In this document: positions 9,754 to 19,700 of the stretch, piece after piece
How the letters are laid out: every line of letters begins with the position of its first letter
Numbering within the stretch: position 1 is the first letter of the stretch
NCBI GenBank assembly: GCA_002118135.1
Contig: BDIU01000063.1
Span: 248,439-312,438, forward strand
Direction: 5' to 3'
Source: Trebouxia sp. TZW2008
Lineage: Eukaryota; Chlorophyta; Trebouxiophyceae; Trebouxiales; Trebouxiaceae
Length of the DNA stretch: 64,000 nucleotides
Notes under the pieces: model-generated
Told to the model about the DNA's origin: nothing
Databases searched by the model: none
The model's input: the letters and a program-made list of their open reading frames with translations, nothing else
Made by a program: the position numbers and the translations under genes

Positions 9754-12700
9754 CCATGTCTTTTGCTATGGCTACGCAACCAATATGCTCGGCCAGGCTG
9801 TCTCACAGGCATGTGGTCACAGCACTCAACGGTCAAATTGCTTGGCAAGGCCTCAAAGCGAACTTCACTGCCTGAATTTGCATACAGCACGTAGCGATGA
9901 TGTCCGTGACCTGGCATACCTGACTTGCAGGGCACCAGTGGTCAGAGCCTCAGCATGCACTACAGGACTCAGAGCGCTCACACAGCGTGCAAACAGGTGC
10001 TTTCTAAGAAAGAGCTGCCTCACACCATTTGTCCAGGTAGGGTCAAGGAGAGACGCAGCTTCAGTATGATGCTATGGTGTTCAAACTGGCAGCATGGTTT
10101 GTGACTTGCAGACAAGGACAGCTCCTCAAGTCAGGACTAGACAGCAAGTCAAGACGAATGCAGTTTTTGATTACTGTTCTACTGCCAGAGGCAACACTGT
10201 GAGTACCCTCCTAGCTCCAGCGCACAGTCACTCTTCAATTCAAAGCTTCGGCCAGGCCCGCCTAACGGTTTGAGACCACAGATGCACGATTCCTGCACGG
10301 TCTTGACAGAAGCTTGTGACATGCCACAGTCAACGAGCTCCTATTTTTAGACCAGTTTGTGCTCCTGCATGATTTCAATAGTAGGCCTGTGTACATGCTG
10401 CATTTCGTGAGCTCCTATATGTGGTCAGCCTTTCAGTCTGACATGGTGCTAACGGAAGCTTGTTGTACATGCTACAGTTCATGAGCTCCTTCCGTGGAAG
10501 CAAAGCGCTTCTGATGCAGCTGCTGCGGTCCAACATCACGCCAGAGCAGCGTCCTGAAGTGTTCAAGGCTCTTGTTTGCATTTCGTATCTGGTAGGTGAA
10601 GCATCAACTGTCTGTTCAACTGCACACTGTCATTCATGTGAATGCATTCATGCTCTGTCTCGTAGAGAGTGCTCAAATGCAGAGTCCTCTTGCTGCATCC
10701 TCCACAGCTGCCAGGTGTAGCAAAGGACTTTTGGCAACTTTGCACCATAAGCATTCTTGCAGTGCAGTATGAAAGGCATTTGCCACATGACGTGCATCAA
10801 GCGTTGAACCATGCTGCAGGCTGAGATCAACACATGGGTGGTGCTGTCTGTTGCCTTGCCAGGCATGACTAGTGATCCCAATGTCATGCTACCAGCAGCA
10901 AGCGTGGGAATGCTTCTGGCCATTGGCACTGCTGGCCTCACTGTGAGTCTCCCCTCCTTGACTGCCACTGAGCATTTGACAGAAGCTGTCAGGCATGCAC
11001 GAGACTCGCTATTGGCTGTAAAGGCTGATTGACAGAGTGTTGCTGGATTCAAGAGCTGCCATGACATCATCCTTGCAGTGCAGCGTCATGCCTGCCACTC
11101 AACATACGTATAGGCCACATTGGTGCAAAGCTATGTCTGTTGCATCAGCTTTGAAAGCACTGGCAAAGCACATTTCATTTGGCTCTAAACTTGGTTCATA
11201 TATCAACAGAAGACACACAAGGCCGCTTGTTCAATATTGTCACTAACCTCTGTTGTCTTTTGCAGATTGGCAAGGCAGCAGCAGGTGTTGTGCTTGATAA
11301 GATCAACCCCAAGTGGGCGCTCATTGCAGTGCTGATTGGTGCTGGAGGCTTCAACAGTCTCATGGCACTGGGAAACAATCTTACTTGGTTCAACATTACT
11401 TGGTTCCTCAGCAGAGCTGTCTATGTGAGCCTCCTCTTTGCATTCTGTACTGCACGCTCTGCAGCATATCCATCATGAAGCAAGCCTTATGCTCGACTGC
11501 AAGGTTGTTCAACCTCGCTAAGGCAGTCAGCTGATTTCAGCCTTGGCTTTGATGCTTCGCATCATACAGCCTTATTATCATCAACGCATCAACGTTCAAC
11601 TTTTATCAGTGCGCCATAAAGGTGGAGGTAGTGCTTGCTTTTGCTGCTACTGGCTGGCTGCCTTTCATGCTGTAGTGACTAATGGCTTACTGTTCTTGGT
11701 GGATGTCTGGCAGGCGTCTGGGTGGGTGGCAGCCTCCCGCCTCATCTGCTGTTGGACCCCAGAGGAGACTCGAGGAGCCTCTCTTGGCAGTCTTGCTTTT
11801 GCTGCCAGGGTAAGCACCAAGCCCTGCAGCTGCTTCAGCACACTCAATTATGTCATGCATCTGCCTATTGCAATCAGATCTTTCTTCTGTCAAATCTGTC
11901 GGAGGGTCTGAGGCAGCATTTACCACATAGTCTGCAGCATCTTGCTTCTGTTGCTTACAGCATCATGTGCCAGTGGTAGCTGATGTGGTGACTCCTCTGA
12001 AAGCGGCTGTGATAGCATGTAGACTAGTGTACAGCAACATTGATGCTGGTCGCCAAAAGCAGGGCGTTCTGTGATACAGGTGGGCTTCACACCAGCTCGT
12101 TCAGGTTTGCTGCTGATTAGTCTGTCTTGGCGCCTGCTGTTTCACTTCACCTCCATTGTTGCTGGCACCATGGCTCTGGCACTATAGTCATCTTGGCTCA
12201 TGTGTGTCTGATCGCAGGTGGGCTTCACAGTGGGTGCATCAGCGCTCAGGGGCTTGCTGCTGATTGGTCTGTCCAGGCGCTTGCTGTTCCGCATCACCTC
12301 CATCTTTGCCGGCATCATGGCTTTGGCACGATTGCCCTTATGACTAAAGTGTGTCTGGTGACAGGTGGGTTTCACAGTGGGTGCATCAGCCCTAGGAGGC
12401 TTGCTGCTCATTGGTCTGTCCTGGCGTCTGCTGTTCCATATCACCTCCATCTTTGCGGGTATTATGGCTCTGGCACTGATGGTGGGCATGCCTGATGACT
12501 ACCCCTACTCCTTGGGGGGCGAGGGGTCAGACTACAATGTGGGCGGGGGTCCCACCTCTAGCCCTGACGTCTCAGCAGATAGTGGTGCTGGCAAGGTCAG
12601 CTTGCTGTGCAACAAGTGTAGCCTCTTGTATGCAACCTCATTTCCATTGAAAGCTGTTGCAAAGCCAAAGGTTTATTGAGTATTTGAGTTTGCTTTGATG

Positions 12701-15509
12701 TGTTTCCTGTGCCATCAGAACACATCTCACTGTTGCAAACAGCAAGCCATACAACTTTGTTTCCAGACAAGACCGCAGCTCAAGTTTGCACACATTTTGC
12801 ATAGTCAAGCTCAAAAGTGCATCAGCGCTTGAGGATCTTGCTTCTAATACAGACGTCATCTGGCATCTTGTCAATACTTTGATGTTGTGTGTGCTGGCAT
12901 ATCATCATGCTCTGCTGCTAAACAGACTGTGAGCCAGAGATTGACGAGCCTTTCGGCATGCACAATACATATGTGCTACTATATGTGCAGTCCCTCAGAG
13001 ATCATTATACACAATCACCTGCACCTCAGTGTCCATTGTTGCCTCGGCCACGTTGTGTCAGCCGCATAATGATGACTGCTGCAAACATGGGGCTGACAAC
13101 AGGCAGCATGTGTGCAGATGCTGTCAGCAGAGATTGGATTTGATCGGCCAGCTGAGGAGGGCAGCAAGGAGGCTGAGGCGGAGGAAAGCGTGGCCCAGGG
13201 GCAGGCCACCCAGGCCACCTCCATGGGCGCTGCCATCAAAGACTTTCTCACAACCCCTCAGGTGATGCTTCACGCTCACATTCAAATCTTTGAGCAGATT
13301 TCTCACGATCACATTTGCTCGCACCCTGACATTCGCACAAGCACACATCTTTATGGGCGCCCCTCAGGGCGCTACCTTCATGCTCACATGTGGATTTTAT
13401 GGTGACTTGATTGTCCACAAGCAAAAGTGAAGATGTTCATAGGTGCTGCAATCAAGGAGATGCTCACAAACCACCAGGTGATGCTTCAGGAAGATGCCAA
13501 TACTACAATGGTGACTTTTGATGCTGAAGTCCCTATGTGCATGTATGGATAGGCCAACACGCAGAATAGTGAGAATCAGCAAATGCTTGCTGGTGAGCAT
13601 CATCTGCTTTGCACAACTTGCCAAGCACTAGGCTGCAGCTGAGATGTTAAATGCCCTCAATGGCCCCATCCCCATGACACATGCACACAGGATCAACACC
13701 TGGTGTCAGCTGGCGCATAGTTTCTTCTACACTAGTATGCAGAACATGTGAGTCAGCATCGACTCCTGATTGTTGATACTGCAGGTATTGATGGCAATTG
13801 TGGCGAGGTGCTGCCTGCACACGATGTACGAGTTCACAGCTTTTATGAACATGTGGGCTGTGGAGTCCCTTGGCGTCTCTGGTGGAGTGGCTGCTCAGGT
13901 ACAGTGAACAGTCTGCTAGCCATCAGTGTCTACTTCAGGTCATCAGCAATCGCAGGTCCCATGTTGTTCTGTCCTGCTGCTGCTGCTGCACCTGCACCTG
14001 CACCTCTGTCGGATCTGCAGCGTTTTGAAATCCATCTCTGCTGCTCTGCCACATGGTCAAACTCTGCATGTAAACTCTCTTGATACAGTACAGCCTTGTT
14101 TCAGACGTATTTCCACCGGCTTCACATGCTCTCAGCAACCTCTCTTGCCATGTGCATGTTGCAAATTGCTTTTCTGTCAAAACCCAGTTTTTGACACGCT
14201 TGCTTGCTTGTGCACAGATTTCTGCAGCATTCTCTGGTGGGTCGGCTGTGGCAGTGCTGGCGGGTGGAGTGCTGTTCTGCCGTTACACTGGCGCTGGCCG
14301 CCGCAACTTCATCACTGGCCTCACCATCCTGGCCTCAGTCTGCTTCTTTGCTCTCACCAAGTAAGCCACCTGCAGCATTGCTGATGGAATGTATTGCTCT
14401 CCTGGTTGATCACCAGGGTCATTACATTTACCCTGTTCTGCTGCTGAATCCGGGCTGGCCGCCATGACTACATCATTGGTCTCACCACCCTGGCGTCCGT
14501 CTGCTTCTTTGCTCTCACCAGTTCAGCTACTTGCAGGCCTGTCGTCTCGATTGCGCTGTTGCATTGTGTTGATCTGTTAAGCATTCAACGTATAAGCCAG
14601 AGATAAGGCGCATTTGTTTTGTCATCTAGCTTGCTGCATACATCACCTTGACATCAGGACACTGACGTACTGAACAGAATTGCTGCAGCACAAGCAGCTG
14701 CAGCCATGTGTTGAGCTCATGCATGCCGTCAAGATCAGTTGCTGGTTTGCTGTTGATGCTGCTGTTTGTTAAAGGGTGACGCACCCAGCTGCCATTGTGG
14801 CTGCTATCACTTTCTGCTTGAGACTGGCTGAGCTATGCCCAACCATGTGCCCTTTGACTTTGCTTGCGCTATGTGGGCACCTTTTGTTGATGCTGCATTG
14901 CATGTGGTCTAATGCTGCTGGTTGTTACAGGGTGACACACCCAGTCGCCATTGTGGCTGCTGTCATTCTGCTTGGTGCTGGCTGGGCTGTGCCCTACTAC
15001 GTGCCCCTGCCTGCCTACAACTTGCGCAAGGGTGGCAGCTTCTCTGCTGTTCTGGAAGGTAAAGTGCGACACCGTGTCCCTTCTGACAATGACAGTCGTT
15101 AAATGTACACCTTCATCTCAGCCCTTTGGCATTGTTGCTGCTGACATGGCCAGCGGCATCTGTTGTGCACAATATTGTTGAAAATGCCTGAAATGCAGCA
15201 CACATGGAAGTCGTGTATGGTGCCATTGCAACAACAGGATTCAGTTTTTGAGGCTGCCTCTTCAGACTGGCAGACTGTGGCCAACAGCCAGCACATTGTG
15301 CAATTGTGTTGTCTGCAGGTCTGTGTGAGACATTTGCATACGGCAGCGCCATGATTTTTGACATCGCTATGGGTAGCTGGCTGAAGGGGTCAAACGGCTA
15401 TGGCAAAATGATGTCAACACTGTTGATCTGCTCAGTGGGAGCTGTCATCTTTATGGGTGGCTTCATGCAGCAGGAGAAAATATACGAGGACAACTTGATT
15501 CGTATGTAA
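9754..15509 (+). CDS. Major facilitator superfamily transporter, many exons, probably organelle-targeted
   Basis: The strongest exons are at about 10112-10198, 10485-10591, 10820-10943, 11275-11423, 11713-11808, 12365-12594, 13105-13260, 13786-13899, 14217-14360, 14934-15058 and 15319-15509 (TAA). Translated, they give hydrophobic segments with small loops: LLAIGTAGLT, GKAAAGVVLDKINPKWALIA (the family's cytoplasmic loop 2-3 region), GWVAASRLICCWTPEETRGA (resembling the G-W-x-R-x(n)-W-x-P-x-x-ERG stretch of organophosphate:phosphate antiporters), then a polar central loop (EEGSKEAEAEESVAQ) and a second half ending MQQEKIYEDNLIRM. That is the usual two-times-six-helix plan. The first ATG at 9754 starts MSFAMATQPICSARLSHRH, which looks like a plastid or mitochondrial presequence, but the first splice is unclear. 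GlpT/sugar-phosphate-type transport is a guess; the substrate is unknown. Several exons have tandem copies in the introns. Confidence 0.82.
10311..10450 (+). repeat. Two decayed copies of the 5' edge of the next MFS exon
   Basis: The region leading into the true exon (gaagcttgttgtacatgcta, then cagttcatgagctccttccg at about 10455-10500) is preceded by related stretches: gaagcttgtgacatgccaca then gtcaacgagctcctattt at about 10311-10348, and tacatgctgcatttcgtgag then ctcctatatgtgg at about 10392-10424. Confidence 0.55.
12080..12364 (+). repeat. Two tandem shadow copies of an MFS exon
   Basis: The true exon begins at 12365 (VGFTVGASALGGLLLIGLSW). Copies with the same CAG acceptor and frame begin at 12080 (VGFTPARSGLLLISLSWRLL) and 12218 (VGFTVGASALRGLLLIGLSR), giving spacings of 138 and 147 bp. 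Copy 1 meets TAG just after MALAL, and copy 2 meets TGA after ARLPL. Both have lost the continuation into GMPDDYPYS and have no clear donor. They keep most residues of the transmembrane segment, so they are either recent decay or part of regulated, unproductive splicing. Confidence 0.85.
13442..13495 (+). repeat. Shadow copy of the MFS exon end GAAIKDFLTTPQV
   Basis: The end of the true exon (about 13223-13262, GAAIKDFLTTPQ followed by a GT donor and gatgcttca) recurs about 219 bp downstream as GAAIKEMLTNHQ followed by the same donor-like gtgatgcttca. A weaker third trace (tgggcgcccctcaggg) lies at about 13353-13368. Confidence 0.65.
14440..14525 (+). repeat. Shadow copy of the MFS exon end FITGLTILASVCFFALT
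   Basis: The true exon end at about 14283-14360 (GRRNFITGLTILASVCFFAL, then the donor GTAAGC) recurs at about 14452-14522 with the frame largely kept (GRHDYIIGLTTLASVCFFAL). The donor is altered to agttcag, so the copy is probably not spliced. Confidence 0.75.
14772..14860 (+). repeat. Shadow copy of the MFS exon starting RVTHPVAIVAA
   Basis: The true exon at about 14930-15058 (VTHPVAIVAAVILLGAGWAV) has an upstream copy reading VTHPAAIVAAITFCLRLAEL, preceded by the same gttacag/gttaaag acceptor-like context. It becomes diverged and out of frame after about 30 codons. Confidence 0.75.
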
Positions 15510-16566
15510 ATGCGCTAATACGGAAAGGCACAGCATCATTTGGGTCAGGCAAAATGCCTGCAGCTTGAAACAAGTTTCAGCTGTGAGGTGTCTTGGGAGG
15601 TGTTGTTGGCACCAAGTGCTTGCGTTTGCAAGGTTGAAAGATTAGCTGGCTGGTGCAGACATGTGCAGCTGTACTTCTACAACAAATGTGTCGTGGCAAG
15701 AATAAATCTTCCTCTGACTTGGTATTGTCATGCATTGAGATGTTGTGCCGCCTTGCATGCAGTTAATCACTGTGTCAATTGAATGCTGAGCTGCAGTGTG
15801 TTGTGTACAAAATTGACAATATTGAACCCCCTGTTGTGATCCCTCATGTGGTCGGTCAACGTGTAAGCTGTTTATACCATCTGCGTGATGACAAATGCTG
15901 ATTTACACGTGCATCACTTCTGAGTCATATCGTACATTGGCAGCTGCAATGCAATGAGAACGCGTGTGCCAGCCTGAGGCAGTTACACGCCAAGTTCATC
16001 ATCTGCAGATGACTGAACCTGATGTTGATCATAACACGCATGCGGTCAACACGTTGCGGCAGGCTCGCAAGTCATCATTGAGTATCTACATGCTTCTGCA
16101 CCTGTGATGAACAATTGTTTAGGCAAGTGTAACGTCTGACAGATACACACATTTAATTTAGCACCTAGACGTCTGTGCTTGTTCGTGGCAACTGCTTGCA
16201 GTCAACAGTCAGTGATGTCAGTCACACAGTCCACCAATAGTACAAAAAGGCACCTGTCCTTTTCATGCATGATTCATTGGTCCAGTCATAACAGCAATGT
16301 CCAGCCCAGCCAGCAAATCCATTGGATTTCTGGCCTTTGCTTGGTCGTGGCTTACGACTGGTCACCAGAAGTCTGCTTTCACCTTCACACGCTGCTGCAG
16401 AACATCAGGCATGAGTAAACACAACCTCAACTGCGCCTGCTCACAGCAGCAGACGTAGTCATTCACCATGAACTTGGTGACATATGTCTCATGCAGCCCA
16501 GCCCTGTGAGCTGATACACCATGGCTGCCGCTGTATTTCTGTGCTCACACTCTGTCACAACCAAGG
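15510..16566. other. Convergent intergenic region, no gene recognised
   Basis: This lies between the 3' ends of the transporter (+) and the dihydropyrimidinase (-). Open frames are short and do not resemble proteins. It probably holds both 3' untranslated regions. Confidence 0.5.
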
Positions 16567-16690
16567 CCTAACTGTCTGTTGCTCTGTGCACGGGTCGCAG
16601 CTCATCTCTGATGTATGTCTTGTCTCCCTTGCGCTTGGCAGGGGTGCGGCAAAAAGCTTCTGAGATTGAGTTGATTTGTACCGAAGGTCA
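16567..16690 (-). repeat. Tandem copy of the dihydropyrimidinase last exon, reading past RDEL
   Basis: On the minus strand this reads ISEAFCRTPAKRKGDKTYIR, then DEL, closely matching the true last-exon end [25 protein letters not shown], stop. In the copy the stop is lost and the frame continues RPVHRATDS before a TAG at about 16568-16570. It lies about 190 bp downstream of the true exon in transcription order. If used as an alternative last exon it would bury the ER-retention tetrapeptide. Confidence 0.7.
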
Positions 16691-16784
16691 GTTCCAGGCT
16701 GCCTCTATTCAAGCTCCCGTCAGGGCGCCCAGCGGCATAGGCTTTTCACTTCATCAGTGGTGTGACAGTCACCCTGTTGGTAGA

Positions 16785-19700
16785 TCATAGCTCATCTCTG
16801 GTGTGTGTCTTGTCCCCTTTGCGCTTGACAGGAGTTGCACCATAAGGGAAGGCTTCTGAAATCCAGTTTGCTTCCTGCTCCTTGACTCCTTGGTATATAT
16901 AAGGAGCAAAAGGCTGACGTCTGATGAACCTGCCAGACCCTGGAGTGACTGATAGCTTGTCATTGTCCCACACAATCTTGCCTTGGCTGATGGTTGTGAC
17001 CACCTGCATCAAGAGCCAGCATGTTGCAGGTTTGGTGATCAACACTTGTCATGCTGCAGGGACGTCCCTCTAGCCAATGACATACTGTTGAAATTACGAT
17101 GCTACAGGCCTAGCAAGTCAGTGCTGCCTTGAGCCAATTGTATCTGCCTAGCAAGTCATTGGAGCCCGTGTCAAGGTGTTGGTATGTAAGCATCAGCTCA
17201 TGTTGTCAGCAGCACCCTACGCCTGACATGCAATAATCATTGCTCATGGCTTGCCTTACAGTCTCTCTGGCTTTCACATGTGGCTTGCGAGGTTGAGCTT
17301 ATGCATTCGACAGTGTGTGAGTGTATGCATGAACAATATGTGCATTATCTAGCTCACCTTGCCCTTGACCTTCATGTTCTCATAGACGCTAACGTCCAAA
17401 GCAGAGTGGTGTGTTTTGGCACTCAATATATGTTCCTTAGTTGGGTCAAGGATGGCAATGTCAGCATCTGATCCAGGGGCTATCAACCCCTTCTGAGGAT
17501 ACAGGTTAAAGATCTTGGCTGCTTCAGTACTGCTGAGCCTCACAAATTCTGAAGGAGTGATGAGGCCAGTGTTGACGAGCGTGTCCCACATGACGTGCAG
17601 CCGCTCCTCAATGCCATGAATGCCATTAGGAATGATCCTGCAGTCAGAACGACCCCTGAACAACCTGTTTGTCATGACCCAGAACAGAGTTCCAAGTAAT
17701 TTAGCCTGCTTCAGTACTGCTAAGGCGGAGAAACTGTGAGGAAGTGATGAGGCCGGTGTTGACAAGCGTGTCCCACATGACGTGCGGGCGCTCCTCAATG
17801 CCGTGAATGCCATTGGCAATGACCCTGCAGCCAAAGCAACTCACGAACACCATTGTCATGATGCAAAAGAAGAAATGCTTACATACTAGAGGCAGTGAAT
17901 GGCACTGTCAAAGGCTAAATTCTGTCTGAAGAGAAAGGTCATTGCATTTGTAATAATGGAGCTGGGCTGTGGACAACATGATCTTCAGGCCTGCTAACAA
18001 TATCAAAAGGCAGATGTACTATTTGCTTTCTCAACTTTCTCACATCTAGTCTGTTGTCAGATCCTGCGATTGATACTGCACTCAGGCAGGTCATAGGATA
18101 GTATGATGCAGACCTGAAGTCATGGCGGCCCACAAGCTTCTGAGTTGAGTTCCAGCCACAGTGGTCAGTGCCCACCAGATGTAAATGCCCTCCTGCAAGG
18201 GCCTTCCTCAGGGCAATTTGGTGCTCCCTGCTCCTCAAAGGTGGACTGATCACATGGGCTGCTGCTACTATGAAGTCTGGGTCCCAGCTGCAAAGCAGTC
18301 AGGAGTATTCATCTGGCATGCAAACCAGAGCATGCATATTGAGCGGGGCTATTCTGTGACCTGTAGCCAGGCTCACAGTGTCCGCCAACAGCTGCAGGGA
18401 CTTCCTCAGGGCATTTTGGTGCTGCCTGCTCCTCAAAGGCAGACTGATCACATGGGCTGCTGCTGTCATGAAGCAGTCCAGGTCTCAGCTACAAGACAAA
18501 CTGAACCATGATGCGCTTGGAAACATAGTTCTTGCACAGCAAGATTACATGACACCATCATTGCAGCACAGCTGTGCACAGAGATGCTGCAAGAAATTGT
18601 GTTTGCAAGAGGCTGTTGTGCATCACCATGCATGAGCAGCAGAACACCATATGTCAGGATGTGCACGGCTCTGTAGGCATCAAAGAAAACAGGTCTGATG
18701 GTAGCAAAGCAGCAGGCACAGTGCTGCCCAAAGGCCAATGGCACCTATGACCATCCTCCCCATACCTTCTGCCCTCTGGCTTTGCCCAAGCCCACAACAG
18801 TAGATAATAGCAGTGACATATACAAAGGCGCAATGATGCCAGCAACAATGGCAGCAGTAACAGCAATGACAGTAACAACAAAAGCGACATACCACTTTCA
18901 TCAGTAAGGCCAATGGCCCCTGCGACCACCTCGCCCCACACCTCCTGCGCTTCATCTGTACCCTTGACAGACACACCCAATCCGCAGCAGTCATCTTGAT
19001 AGCAACAACATTTGCACCCAGCAGTGACGGCAGCAAAAATTGATAGTAACATACCACTTTTCATCAGTAAGGCCAATGGCCCCTGCAACCACCTCGCCCC
19101 ACACCTTCTGCCCTTCAGCCCTGCCCTTCACTACCTCCTCAGCTGCGTCTTTGCTCATGACGTGCACCACATACAGTGGAGTCTTGGTCAGCCGCGCCAG
19201 CTTGATGGCTCGCCCTGTAGCCTCACCCTGTAGCATCAAGCCCCTAACGTCATTGCTGCATGGTGCCCTTGCTATAGAGAGCCCTGCATGCACATAAGAG
19301 TGCTGTGTATGCGTATGATTGCTACATGTCCAGCCCTTTTGGTGATTGCTGTATCCTGCCCATGCAGCCTCATTCCCTCTGTATGTGCAGTGAATGCTGG
19401 TGCCCGCCCTGTTGCTGCACCCTGCATGCATCAGGCGCTCATGACAAGCCCTTCATGTGCAGTCCAAACACATCAGGTCCCTCAGGTCATTGCTGCCTGG
19501 GGCCCTTGTTACATCATGTCTACAATGTGATGGCTTGCCCAGTGACCTAACTCTGCACTCGCCATGCCCTCATGTCAGCGATGCACTGTGCACGTAAGAC
19601 GCTTACTACATATGATAAGAAGCCTGACTTCTTGAGGCCCCCACTTGATGTGAGGGTCCCTGCTTGCTGTTTAAAGCTGTGAGCCCTGGCGCGATCTGCA

